Shown: positions 1-7,347 of the stretch, piece after piece
Numbering within the stretch: position 1 is the first letter of the stretch
How the letters are laid out: each line of letters starts with the position of its first letter
From: Rhizobium sp. NZLR1
Lineage (GTDB): Bacteria; Pseudomonadota; Alphaproteobacteria; Rhizobiales; Rhizobiaceae
NCBI RefSeq assembly: GCF_017357385.1
Contig: NZ_CP071632.1
Coordinates: forward strand, 3,863,501 to 3,927,500
Length of the DNA: 64,000 nucleotides
Direction: 5' to 3'
Made by a program: the position numbers and the translations under genes
The notes under the pieces: generated by a model
Seen by the model: only the letters and a program-made list of their open reading frames with translations
Database searches by the model: none
Told to the model about the DNA's origin: nothing

Positions 1-728
1 TAATAGACGCCGACCTGATAGGCCAGGAACATACCCTTGTAGACCACCGTCGCCGACGACAGCGATACCGGATAGAAATTGCTCTCCTCGCCGTCGAACT
101 CGTCATAGATGCGGTTGGAGATCACCTTGCGCAGTGTGAACAGCCGACGCTCGAACTCGTCGTTGTTTTCGGCATCCTCGCCGGCGCCGATGAAGACCTG
201 CACATGATGCGGCTCGGTTGCGGCAATGGCCGGCGCCTTGGAGAGCGAGGAATTGTCGACCGGCACGTCGCGAAAACCGATGCAGACCTGACCTTCCTCG
301 GCGATGACGTCCTTGATCACCTTCTTGAAGTGCTCGATCTGCTTTTCATCGCGCGGCATGAAAATATGACCGACGCCATATTCGCCGGCCGGCGGCAGCG
401 TGATGCCTTGCGCGGCCATCTCCTCGCGGAAGAAACGGTCGGGAATTTGCACCAGGATGCCGGCACCGTCGCCCATCAGCGGATCGGCGCCGACGGCGCC
501 GCGATGCGTCAGGTTTTCGAGCATGAACAGGCCGTCCTTGACGATCTGGTGCGACTTCTGACCCTTCATATGCGCGACGAAGCCGACGCCACAGGCGTCG
601 TGTTCGTTGCGGGGATCGTAGAGGCCCTGCTTCTTCGGCAGGCCGGAGGCGGATTTGGACGTATTGGCCGTGGCGCGCACCTCGGCAGCAGCGAACCGGT
701 CAAATTCCATGGATGGCGTCTTCGTCAT
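1..728 (-). CDS. gltB: Glutamate synthase (NADPH) large subunit, 5' part only
   Basis: About 242 N-terminal residues are visible; the gene runs off the left edge. After a propeptide-like stretch the protein reads EHDACGVGFVAH, with Cys46 as the expected N-terminal nucleophile of the class-II glutamine amidotransferase domain after processing, followed by the ENLTHRGAVGADPLMGDGAG glutaminase motif. GOGAT converts glutamine plus 2-oxoglutarate to two glutamates in the cytoplasm and is the main ammonium assimilation route with glutamine synthetase. Two ATGs are adjacent (729-731 and 726-728); a GGAGG at 736-740 lies 4 and 7 bases away, so the second is preferred. Its small-subunit partner is not in the window. 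Family assignment is secure from the motifs; only the start choice is uncertain. Confidence 0.95.
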   Translation of the reverse strand, partial: MTKTPSMEFDRFAAAEVRATANTSKSASGLPKKQGLYDPRNEHDACGVGFVAHMKGQKSHQIVKDGLFMLENLTHRGAVGADPLMGDGAGILVQIPDRFFREEMAAQGITLPPAGEYGVGHIFMPRDEKQIEHFKKVIKDVIAEEGQVCIGFRDVPVDNSSLSKAPAIAATEPHHVQVFIGAGEDAENNDEFERRLFTLRKVISNRIYDEFDGEESNFYPVSLSSATVVYKGMFLAYQVGVY

Positions 729-1268
729 CATCTTTCCTCCTGTCGAAGCCCGCGGGGCTGCGGGCGGCTTTTCGTCCCGCGCCGCAACCCGAAGATAGGT
801 TCGGCGCATGACAGCGCTGCTGCATGGTGAAGATCGGCCGCAGACATCTGCTTTGAAGGAAAGCAAACCGTCGCGTTCCGCGCCTGCCATTCGCCTCCGC
901 GCGCCGCCACTTGAGGCTTGACGCTCGGAAGAACTATAGCGTGAAAGCCCATCTGTTCCAGGGTTTTCAGCGCCTCCTCGGCCGTGAAGGCCAAAATAGG
1001 ACAGCAACACTGTCCTAATTCATCAGCTCTATGCCAGAAAGCACTTCGCTCCGCAAGAGCGCGCCGCTAAAAAACATCAATTTGCGACGGAAGATTGCCC
1101 GAGAAATGGTCGTCGCGACATAAAATTACAATATTCGTGATTATTCTTTTTATTGATTGCGTAGTTCGATTTCTGTGATGTGTCGCGAGCGGCAACCTTG
1201 ATCCCGTGAAGCTTTGGCGTAATCTCCGCTGCGACTTGCCAAGCTTTCCCTTCCAACGGTTTCCCCTC
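729..1268. other. Divergent intergenic region, gltB / threonine aldolase
   Basis: No convincing gene. The part next to gltB is GC-rich. The stretch around 1100-1180 is AT-rich and is the likeliest place for promoters in either direction. It contains a distant inverted pair TCGCGACA (1113-1120) and TGTCGCGA (1181-1188), and the compact palindrome described separately at 997-1017. A weak reading frame on the minus strand (728-994) overlaps the gltB start and was not accepted. Confidence 0.6.
997..1017. promoter_or_regulatory. Perfect palindrome upstream of gltB, possible operator
   Basis: TAGGACAG (997-1004), five-base spacer, CTGTCCTA (1010-1017): 8-base perfect arms. It lies about 270 bases upstream of the gltB start and 250 upstream of the aldolase start. 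The size and symmetry suit a dimeric repressor site. On the minus strand it is followed by TTTT, so a weak terminator is an alternative. The binding protein is unknown. Confidence 0.4.
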
Positions 1269-2321
1269 ATGTTCTTTGCTTCCGATAATTGGGCCGGCGC
1301 CCATCGATCCATTGCCGAACGATTGCTGATGGAATCGACCGGTTTTGCCGCCGCCTACGGCGCCGGCGACCTCGACAAGAAGGTCGCGGCCCGCTTTTCC
1401 GAGATCTTCGAGCGCGACGTTTCGGTCTTCTTCGTCGCCACCGGCACGGCCGCCAACTCCCTGTCGCTGGCAAGCGTCCAGCGCCCCGGCGGCATCACCT
1501 TCTGCCATTCGCAGGCTCATGTGATCGAGGATGAATGCGGGGCTCCGGAATTCTTCTCCGGCTCCGCCCGCCTCGTTGCCGTCGACGGCGAAGCCGGCAA
1601 GATCGACCCAGCGAAGCTCGTCGCCAAAATCGCAGGCTTTCCAGAAGATGCCGTCCGTCAAGGCCGCGCCAGCGCAGTGACCATCACCCAGACAACCGAG
1701 ATCGGCACCGTCTATTCCCTGCCGGAGATCGGCGAGATCGCCGCCATCGCCAGAAAGCGCAGCCTGCCGCTCCACATGGATGGCGCCCGCTTCGCCAACG
1801 CGCTGGTCGCGCTCGGCGCTACGCCTGCCGAAATGACCTGGAAACGCGGCGTCGACATGCTGTCCTTCGGCGGCACCAAAAACGGCTGCTGGTGCGCGGA
1901 AGCGATCGTCTTTTTCAATCCGGATCAAGCCGGGGAAATGCCGTTCATCCGCAAGCGCGCCGCCCAGCTTTTCTCCAAGTCGCGTTTCATCGCCGCTCAG
2001 TTCGATGCCTATTTCGAAAATGGCCTCTGGCTCGATCTCGCCCGCCACTCGAACGGCATGGCCGATCGACTGCGCGCCGGCATTGCCATAAGCAACGCCG
2101 CGCGCCTCGCCTGGCCGACCGCGTCCAACGAAGTCTTTGCCGTCGTCAGCAAACATGCGGCAAAAACCGCCGAGGAAAAGGGCGCGAAATTCTACGAATG
2201 GCCGACCCCAGCGGCAACGCCCGAGCTGGTTTCCGAAAGTGAAACCCTGATCCGCCTGGTCACCAGCTTCGCGACGACGGAAGCGGACGTGGATGGTTTC
2301 CTCAAGTGCCTGGCCGCCTGA
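1269..2321 (+). CDS. ltaE: Low-specificity L-threonine aldolase / beta-eliminating lyase family
   Basis: 350 residues. This PLP enzyme of fold type I cleaves L-threonine or L-allo-threonine to glycine and acetaldehyde in the cytoplasm. Visible family marks: SDNWAG at the N terminus, ATGTAAN (residues 57-63) for phosphate binding, HMDGARFAN with Asp171 contacting the pyridine nitrogen, and SFGGTKNG with Lys204 as the Schiff-base lysine. An ATG at 1269 begins at the conserved N terminus; an in-frame start at 1206 would add 21 residues without family resemblance, so it was not used. It is transcribed away from gltB and ends 23 bases before the tail of the opposing LysR gene. The exact stereopreference cannot be told from sequence. 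Confidence 0.9.
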   Translation: MFFASDNWAGAHRSIAERLLMESTGFAAAYGAGDLDKKVAARFSEIFERDVSVFFVATGTAANSLSLASVQRPGGITFCHSQAHVIEDECGAPEFFSGSARLVAVDGEAGKIDPAKLVAKIAGFPEDAVRQGRASAVTITQTTEIGTVYSLPEIGEIAAIARKRSLPLHMDGARFANALVALGATPAEMTWKRGVDMLSFGGTKNGCWCAEAIVFFNPDQAGEMPFIRKRAAQLFSKSRFIAAQFDAYFENGLWLDLARHSNGMADRLRAGIAISNAARLAWPTASNEVFAVVSKHAAKTAEEKGAKFYEWPTPAATPELVSESETLIRLVTSFATTEADVDGFLKCLAA

Positions 2322-2344
2322 TCGACCGCCGAAACGGCAGTGCC

Positions 2345-3199
2345 TCACCCCGACCTCAGCCCCCTCACCTTTTGCAGAATATCGTCCGACAGCGCCGAGA
2401 CCAGCGCCTGATCCGCCCCTTTGCGCGGCACCAGCACGAATTCCACATCCTCCAGCACCGGGAGTTTACCCGCAGCGATCTCTTTCAGGCCCGAGGGCGC
2501 CATGCTGCGCGGCTGCACCAGCACGCCCATCCCGGCCCGCGCCGCCGCCGTCAATCCGCTGAGACTCCCGCAGGTGCAGACGATCCGCCAGGCGACGCCG
2601 TTTCGCGCCAGCGCCTCCAAGGCGATTACCCGTGTGACGCTCGGCGGCGGAAAGGCGATCAGCGGCAAAGGGCCGGAGGCCAGCACACGCTCCGGATCAC
2701 GCGCCAGCCAGACGAGCGGCTCGCGATAGACGAGCTTTCCGCGGGCATCGCCGAGCCGGCGCTTGGCGAGCACCAGGTCGATCTCGCCATTGTCCTGCAT
2801 CTCGTAGAGGACGCCTGATAGTGCGACCGTCAGTTCCAGGTCGACCGACGGATGCGAACGAACGAAATCCTCCAGCACCGCCGGCAACTGGCTGGTGACG
2901 AAATCCTCCGACACCCCGAGCCGCAGGCTGCCGCGCAGGCTGTTGCTCTGAAACAGCGACTGCACCTGCCCCGCGATCGAAAGCATCGCGCGCGCGTGCG
3001 ACAATAGCGCCTCGCCATCGCCGGTCAGCATCACCTTATGTGTGTCACGGACGAGCAGCTTGCGCCCAAGCGCAGCCTCGAGCCGCTGGATATGTTGGCT
3101 GACCGTCGACTGCCCGAGGCCCAACCTGTCTGCGGCGAGCGTGAAACTGCCCATCTGTTCGACAGCGACGAAACTGCGCAATTGCGAAAGGTCGAGCAT
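2345..3199 (-). CDS. LysR-family transcriptional regulator
   Basis: 284 residues, normal for the family. The N-terminal winged helix-turn-helix is clear: LRSFVAVEQMGSFTLAADRL (residues 7-26), then a recognition helix around SQSTVSQHIQRLE and the LFVRD-like sequence LLVRDTHKVMLT. The rest is the usual two-lobed effector domain with LRLGVSEDFV near its start. It is divergent from the bile-acid-symporter-family gene at 3293 with about 90 bases between starts, the classic LysR arrangement, so it probably controls that transporter and itself. The effector is unknown. The gene runs tail to tail with the threonine aldolase, leaving 23 bases. Confidence 0.93.
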   Translation of the reverse strand: MLDLSQLRSFVAVEQMGSFTLAADRLGLGQSTVSQHIQRLEAALGRKLLVRDTHKVMLTGDGEALLSHARAMLSIAGQVQSLFQSNSLRGSLRLGVSEDFVTSQLPAVLEDFVRSHPSVDLELTVALSGVLYEMQDNGEIDLVLAKRRLGDARGKLVYREPLVWLARDPERVLASGPLPLIAFPPPSVTRVIALEALARNGVAWRIVCTCGSLSGLTAAARAGMGVLVQPRSMAPSGLKEIAAGKLPVLEDVEFVLVPRKGADQALVSALSDDILQKVRGLRSG

Positions 3200-3292
3200 G
3201 AATATCCAGTTTCTCGATAACTGTTATTCATTGCATCCTGGATCACAATGGACGAGAAAGCAATGACTGTTTTATCATGCCGCGAGATCGCC

Positions 3293-4297
3293 ATGCGCCG
3301 CTTTCTGCCCGATACATTCACCATCCTGCTGGTCTGCACCGTCATCCTCGCCTCGCTGCTTCCGGCACACGGCACATTCGCGGGTTATTTCGGCATCGCC
3401 ACCGATCTTGCCATCGCGCTGCTGTTCTTCCTGCATGGCGCCCGCCTCTCGCGCGATGTCGTCATTGCCGGCCTGCTGCATTGGCGACTGCACCTCGTCA
3501 TCCTGCTGACCACCTTCGGCATCTTCCCGCTGCTTGGCCTGGCGCTCGGATTGATTCCCGACACCATCCTGCCGCAGCCGCTTTATCTCGGCATCCTCTT
3601 CCTCTGCGTGCTGCCGTCGACCGTACAGTCGTCGATCGCCTTCACCTCGATGGCCGGCGGTAACGTGCCTGCCGCCATCTGCTCGGCCTCGGCATCCAAC
3701 ATCTTCGGCATGTTTCTGACACCGCTGCTCGTCGGCCTGCTGTTTTCGGTCGGCGGCCATGGCGGCTTCTCCTTCGACGCCCTGCAGCAGATCCTGCTGC
3801 AGCTGCTTGCCCCCTTCATTGTCGGCCAGATCCTGCAGCCTTGGATCGGCGACTGGATCCGCGCCAAGAAAAAGATCCTGATGCCGGTCGACCGCGGCTC
3901 GATCCTGATGGTCGTCTATCTCGCCTTCAGCACAGCTGTCGTCGAGGGGCTGTGGCATACCTTCTCGATCGCCGATATCGCGGTCGTCATCGTTGCCGAC
4001 ATGGTTCTGCTGGCAATTGTCCTCGTTTTGACGATGTTCGGCAGCCGCGGCCTGGGCTTCAACAGGCCCGACCAGATCACCATCACTTTTTGCGGCTCGA
4101 AGAAAAGTCTCGCAAGCGGCGTGCCGATGGCCAACGTCATCTTCGCCGGCCAGTCGATCGGCGCGATCGTGTTGCCGCTGATGCTCTTCCACCAGATCCA
4201 GTTGATGGTCTGCGCCGTTATCGCTCAGAAATACGCGGCCGCCGCAGCCCGCCGGGCGACGGAAAAGGAAATAGACGAAGCCGCGAGCCCGGCTTGA
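3293..4297 (+). CDS. Bile acid:sodium symporter family protein (YfeH-like)
   Basis: 334 residues from the ATG at 3293 (an upstream in-frame ATG at 3248 would add 15 polar residues). An almost continuous series of hydrophobic segments gives about nine to ten membrane spans, starting with FTILLVCTVILASLLPAHG. The family features are LCVLPSTVQSSIAFTSMAGGN in the middle and TFCGSKKSLASGVPMANVIF near the end, the conserved proline- and polar-rich crossing helices of the BASS/SBF fold. Members move small organic anions with sodium; the substrate of the YfeH subgroup is not established. It faces a LysR regulator and is probably under its control. The gene ends at a bidirectional terminator shared with the convergent small heat-shock gene. 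Confidence 0.88.
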   Translation: MRRFLPDTFTILLVCTVILASLLPAHGTFAGYFGIATDLAIALLFFLHGARLSRDVVIAGLLHWRLHLVILLTTFGIFPLLGLALGLIPDTILPQPLYLGILFLCVLPSTVQSSIAFTSMAGGNVPAAICSASASNIFGMFLTPLLVGLLFSVGGHGGFSFDALQQILLQLLAPFIVGQILQPWIGDWIRAKKKILMPVDRGSILMVVYLAFSTAVVEGLWHTFSIADIAVVIVADMVLLAIVLVLTMFGSRGLGFNRPDQITITFCGSKKSLASGVPMANVIFAGQSIGAIVLPLMLFHQIQLMVCAVIAQKYAAAAARRATEKEIDEAASPA

Positions 4298-4310
4298 ACC
4301 GCAATGCCAT

Positions 4311-4347
4311 AATAAAAACGGCGCCCCGATGAGAGCGCCGTCTCTTT
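4311..4347. terminator. Bidirectional terminator between symporter and hsp20 genes
   Basis: ACGGCGC (4318-4324) and GCGCCGT (4335-4341) form a 7-bp GC-rich stem with a 10-base loop. A-rich sequence precedes it (4313-4318) and CTCTTTT follows, so it can stop transcription from both convergent genes. Confidence 0.75.
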
Positions 4348-4365
4348 TACCCGAAGGGGAAACAA

Positions 4366-4836
4366 TCAGCCGTTGATAATCTGCGCTTCGATGGCCTTCG
4401 GAGCCTCGATCGGTTCTGCGGCGATCGCAATCTTGCGGGGCTTCATGGCCTCGGGAATGTTGCGCAGAAGGTCGATGTGCAGCAACCCGTTCTTCAGCGA
4501 AGCGGCCGTCACCTCAACATGGTCGGCAAGCTGGAAGCGCCGCTCGAAGGCGCGCTTGGCAATGCCGCGGTAGAGGAATTCGCCGCTTTCGGCAGGTTCC
4601 TCGTTCTTTTCGCCTTTCACCGACAGCACATGGGCATGGGCCTCGATCGAAAGTTCGGTCTCGTCGAAACCGGCAACGGCCATGGTTATGCGATAGGTGT
4701 TTTCACCGGTGCGCTCGATATTATAGGGCGGATAGGTCTGGGCCTGCTCCGGCTGGGCAAGGCTGTCGAGCATGGTGAACAGCCGGTCGAAACCGACGGT
4801 GGAGCGATAAAGGGGAGAGAAGTCTACGTGACGCAT
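4366..4836 (-). CDS. Small heat-shock protein, Hsp20/IbpA family
   Basis: 156 residues. A short N-terminal region (DFSPLYRSTVGFDRLFTMLD) precedes an alpha-crystallin domain at about residues 35-135 containing NIERTGENTYRITMAVAGF and YRGIAKRAFERRFQLADHV. The I-x-I-like tail is weak (RKIAIAAEPIE). This is the IbpA subgroup, ATP-independent holdases that bind unfolding protein in the cytoplasm. The ATG at 4836 is preceded by AGGAGG at 4842-4847. A longer in-frame reading back to 5034 crosses the promoter and thermometer and is not the real start. Expression is predicted to be controlled twice: by a sigma-32 promoter and by the ROSE thermometer in the leader (separate entries). Confidence 0.93.
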   Translation of the reverse strand: MRHVDFSPLYRSTVGFDRLFTMLDSLAQPEQAQTYPPYNIERTGENTYRITMAVAGFDETELSIEAHAHVLSVKGEKNEEPAESGEFLYRGIAKRAFERRFQLADHVEVTAASLKNGLLHIDLLRNIPEAMKPRKIAIAAEPIEAPKAIEAQIING

Positions 4837-4937
4837 GATGTCCTCCTGTGGAAGCGACGTGTTGCGATGAAATGCCCCTGAAACCCCATCTTTGGCGGCC
4901 TCGGGACGGTTGCGCGGGCCCTCTTCGGCACCCGCAA
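4837..4937 (-). promoter_or_regulatory. ROSE-type RNA thermometer in the hsp20 leader
   Basis: The last hairpin of the leader, G4858 to C4840 on the minus strand, pairs GUC with GAC and CUUC with GGAG around a CACA loop. This buries the Shine-Dalgarno sequence and leaves exactly one unpaired G (4855) in the 5' side of the stem. A Shine-Dalgarno hairpin with a bulged G opposite it is the hallmark of rhizobial ROSE elements. A second hairpin can form from UUGCGGG...CCCGCGCAA upstream, and a third from GAUG...CAUC. The roughly 100-base leader length also fits the family. Low temperature should block translation and heat should release it. Confidence 0.85.
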
Positions 4938-4942
4938 AGAGG

Positions 4943-4971
4943 AGATGGTGATGGGATTTGACGAGTTCAAG
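4943..4971 (-). promoter_or_regulatory. Sigma-32 (RpoH)-like promoter of hsp20
   Basis: On the minus strand CTTGAA (4971-4966) is followed after 17 bases by CCATCT (4948-4943), a fair match to the heat-shock sigma consensus. A start point near 4936 would give a leader of about 100 bases, the size expected for the ROSE element that follows. Confidence 0.6.
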
Positions 4972-5036
4972 ACCCTTTCGGATTCGCCTCGATCGGCCCG
5001 TGAACCGCGCATGAACGGCCGGTTCGGAGCGCATTC

Positions 5037-5258
5037 AGGCGCATGAGCCTAGAGATCGCAACGTCGGGTGAATCTGGTCCCGGCGGCTGAAGTGCATCGT
5101 CCCTTCTTCTTCAGCCTCAAACTCGGCCGGCTGTGAGCACCTCATGCTCCTGCCGGCCCTTTTCGGGCCGCGGCTTGGCGGCCCCAACGCTTTCCAAGCC
5201 GGATGCCATGCGTTATCCCTGAAGACGAAGCAGTCAGCAGCGGCGCATTGGCAAAGTC
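5037..5258 (+). ncRNA. Candidate sRNA or leader with two strong hairpins
   Basis: The gap between the hsp20 gene and the hydrolase holds two stems on the plus strand. GGCUGAAG (5085-5092) pairs perfectly with CUUCAGCC (5109-5116) across a 16-base loop rich in pyrimidines (CGUCCCUUCUU). GGCCGGC (5125-5131) pairs with GCCGGCC (5152-5158) and is followed by CTTTTC, a terminator shape. A further GGCCC/GGGCC pair (5155-5159 with 5165-5169) overlaps the terminator arm and could compete with it. The unit could be an independent sRNA of about 80-120 bases with a Shine-Dalgarno-like target loop, or an attenuator for the hydrolase at 5259. No clear promoter was identified. Confidence 0.45.
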
Positions 5259-6233
5259 ATGGATCAGGTTCTCTATTCGACGCCCGACAATCCCGCCCCG
5301 GAAAACCGCACGGAGGGGTTCTTCGAAACCCATGACGGCCACCGGCTGCGTTATGCCGTTTTCCGTTCCGCCGCCCAGGTCGCCAAGGGCACTGTCGTCA
5401 TCCTGCATGGCCGCAACGAATATATCGAAAAATATTTCGAGACGATCCGCGACCTGACGGCCAAAGGCCTCTGGGTCGCTACCTTCGACATGCGCGGCCA
5501 AGGCGGTTCGCCGCGGCTGCTGAAGCGCCGCAATCACGGCCACATCCGCCGCTTCGTCGATTACGAGCGCGATCTGGACACCTTCCTCGAAAAGGTGGTA
5601 CTGCCGGATACACGCCTGCCCTTCTACCTGCTCGCCCATTCCACAGGCGGGCTGATCGCGCTCTCGGCCGCCCCCTATCTTACCACCCGTATCGATCGCA
5701 TGGTGCTGTCGGCGCCCTTCATCGGCCTGACCGGCCAGTCGGCATCACCGCGCGTTATCCGAACGCTAGCCGGCACGTTGACCGCCCTCGGCCTCGGCTT
5801 CCTGCCGCTGACGTCGAAACTGAAGGAGCCGGATTTCCGCGACAATCCGCTGACCTCGGACGAACACCGTTTCGAGCGCAACGTCGCGATGATGAAAGCC
5901 CATCCGGAGCTGACGCTCGGGCCGCCGACGGCCCGCTGGTTGATCGAGGCTTTTCGCACCATGGACCGGGTGACCTCACCCAACCATCTCTTCTCGATCA
6001 CCATCCCGACCATCGTCATCGCCCCGACCCGTGACGGTGTCGTGCCCTACACGGCGCAGGAGCGGCTATCGCGTTATTTCCGCGCCGGTCAACTGGTGCC
6101 GATCAACGGCGCCCGCCACGAGATCTTCCAGGAACGGGATACCTACCGCGCGGCAGCCCTTGCCGCCTTCCACGCCTTCATTCCCGGCAGCGATGCCGAA
6201 GAAAACCAGGACGTCGCCGCCCTCGGAACCTGA
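5259..6233 (+). CDS. pldB: Alpha/beta hydrolase, lysophospholipase-like
   Basis: 324 residues with the serine aminopeptidase S33 / lysophospholipase fold. The oxyanion-hole strand is VVILHGRNEYIEKY (residues 47-60), DMRGQGGS follows at 77-84, and the nucleophile sits in LLAHSTGG with Ser128 (an A-H-S-T-G form of G-x-S-x-G). A likely acid is the Asp of APTRDGVVPY and the base the His of GARHEIF. It lacks a signal peptide, so it should act in the cytoplasm or on the inner membrane face, removing the acyl chain of lysophospholipids or monoglycerides. The position 20 bases ahead of the convergent hisN tail gives no functional hint. The symbol follows family similarity; the substrate is not proven. 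Confidence 0.82.
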   Translation: MDQVLYSTPDNPAPENRTEGFFETHDGHRLRYAVFRSAAQVAKGTVVILHGRNEYIEKYFETIRDLTAKGLWVATFDMRGQGGSPRLLKRRNHGHIRRFVDYERDLDTFLEKVVLPDTRLPFYLLAHSTGGLIALSAAPYLTTRIDRMVLSAPFIGLTGQSASPRVIRTLAGTLTALGLGFLPLTSKLKEPDFRDNPLTSDEHRFERNVAMMKAHPELTLGPPTARWLIEAFRTMDRVTSPNHLFSITIPTIVIAPTRDGVVPYTAQERLSRYFRAGQLVPINGARHEIFQERDTYRAAALAAFHAFIPGSDAEENQDVAALGT

Positions 6234-6261
6234 CACCCGATCGGCACGACCGAGCTTGGGA

Positions 6262-7035
6262 TCAGCGCTGCAGGACGGCGATCGCCTGCTCATAGACCGC
6301 CCGGCTGCCGGCGGCGATGATCGAGCCGCCGTTTTCCGGCCGTCCGCCGTCCCAGGTGGTGATGATGCCGCCCGCCCCCTCGATGACGGGAATGATGCCG
6401 CCGACGTCATAGGGCTTCAGGCTGTTTTCGATGACGAGATCGATATGGCCGGCGGCAAGCAGCGCATAGGCATAGCAGTCGCAGCCGTAGCGGAAGAGCC
6501 GGACCTGACCCTCGATCTCGCGGTATTTCTCCATCTCCTCGCCGTTAAAGAGATGCGGTGAGGTGGTGAACAGGATGGCGTTCGAAAGCGTGTCGCACTG
6601 GCGGGTCGCCAGCCGCCGCTCCCCCTCCGGCCCGGTATAGAGCGAGCCGTTCTGGTCGGCGAAATAACGTTCGCCGGTAAACGGCTGTTCGATCATGCCC
6701 ATGATCGCCCGCCCCTCTTTCTGCAGGCCGATAAGGGTTCCCCATACCGGCACGCCCGAGATGAAGGCACGCGTGCCGTCGATCGGATCGATCACCCAGA
6801 CATATTCGCGGTCGAGCCCGACATTGCCGTGTTCCTCGCCGAGAATGCCGTGGCCGGGGAAATTCTCCTCGATCAGCGCCCGGATGGCGAGTTCGGCCGC
6901 CCGGTCGCCCTCCGTCACCGGATCGAAACCGGAGGAAAGCTTGTTCGTGACATCGAGACCGGAGCGGAAGCGCGGCAGCGTCTCGGCTCGGGCGGCTTCC
7001 GCCAGGCGGTTGAAGAACGAACGGTCAGGAAGCAT
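6262..7035 (-). CDS. hisN: Inositol-monophosphatase-family histidinol-phosphate phosphatase
   Basis: 257 residues of the lithium-sensitive phosphatase superfamily. Metal-site motifs are complete: DPVTEGDRAAE (early), ILGEEHG, WVIDPIDGTRAFISG, and near the C terminus YDVGGIIPVIEGAGG. The GTRAFISGVP variant is typical of the HisN-type histidinol phosphatases that complete histidine synthesis in rhizobia and actinobacteria, which lack the HisB phosphatase. Inositol monophosphatase (SuhB) activity is the alternative. An MmgR/suhB-family sRNA gene lies about 190 bases upstream on the other strand. The start ATG at 7035 gives the full family N terminus. Confidence 0.85.
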   Translation of the reverse strand: MLPDRSFFNRLAEAARAETLPRFRSGLDVTNKLSSGFDPVTEGDRAAELAIRALIEENFPGHGILGEEHGNVGLDREYVWVIDPIDGTRAFISGVPVWGTLIGLQKEGRAIMGMIEQPFTGERYFADQNGSLYTGPEGERRLATRQCDTLSNAILFTTSPHLFNGEEMEKYREIEGQVRLFRYGCDCYAYALLAAGHIDLVIENSLKPYDVGGIIPVIEGAGGIITTWDGGRPENGGSIIAAGSRAVYEQAIAVLQR

Positions 7036-7188
7036 GAGGGATCCGTTTGGCTGGCGGGAGTGACGCTTTCATAACGAAAAGCAGCGGGAATGCAAACACA
7101 GCAGGCAGTTCGATAGGGTTGCGACGAACCCTCCAATCGCTTCCATTACGCGCCCACTGCCCAAAGATGTCGCAGCGCAATATATTGC

Positions 7189-7217
7189 TTGACATTTGTG
7201 CAATGCAATAGTAGCGT
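7189..7217 (+). promoter_or_regulatory. Promoter of the MmgR-like sRNA
   Basis: TTGACA (7189-7194) is a perfect -35 box; the -10 is weak, near 7211-7217. The heptamer TTGTGCA (7196-7202) lies between the boxes. From memory, a heptamer at this place is conserved in mmgR promoters and linked to nitrogen-source control; the presence of the heptamer is seen, its function is not. Confidence 0.65.
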
Positions 7218-7222
7218 CGTTT

Positions 7223-7302
7223 GTACAGTCTTCTGACTGTAAATACCCTCCTTGGGTGTTTCCTCCCTAGACTTAGCCGCGCTTACAAGCGCGGTTTTTT
7301 TT
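7223..7302 (+). ncRNA. mmgR: MmgR / alpha-r8 (suhB family) trans-acting sRNA
   Basis: About 78 bases. Hairpin 1 is ACAGUC-UUCU-GACUGU (7225-7240). Hairpin 2 brackets a CCUCC-bearing loop (about 7243-7260). An unpaired UUUCCUCCCUAG stretch follows, then the rho-independent terminator CCGCGC-UUACAA-GCGCGG with eight T (7277-7302). Length, three-hairpin order and the pyrimidine single-stranded core match the rhizobial MmgR sRNA (Rfam family named suhB after its neighbour), and here the neighbour is indeed an inositol-monophosphatase-family gene. The core is complementary to Shine-Dalgarno sequences. In Sinorhizobium this RNA limits polyhydroxybutyrate granules under nitrogen stress. Assignment rests on recalled family features, not a covariance search. 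Confidence 0.82.
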
Positions 7303-7347
7303 GGCCGGGAAGACCAAGTGGAAAGACGTCGGTATAATCGACAGAGG

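Larger units (their letters stand above)
7036..7347. other. Intergenic region hisN / hutG holding an sRNA gene
   Basis: No protein gene. The region holds the upstream sequence of hisN (minus strand) and, from 7189 to 7302 on the plus strand, the promoter, body and terminator of the MmgR-like sRNA. The last 45 bases lead into the tail of hutG and show nothing notable. Confidence 0.7.

Noticed and set aside
728..994. 88-codon reading frame on the minus strand upstream of gltB
   Set aside because: It needs a TTG start inside the palindrome, overlaps the gltB start and its ribosome site, and has no recognised domain.
4837..5034. N-terminal extension of the small heat-shock protein
   Set aside because: It would translate the promoter and thermometer, and the ribosome site at 4842-4847 fits the shorter start.
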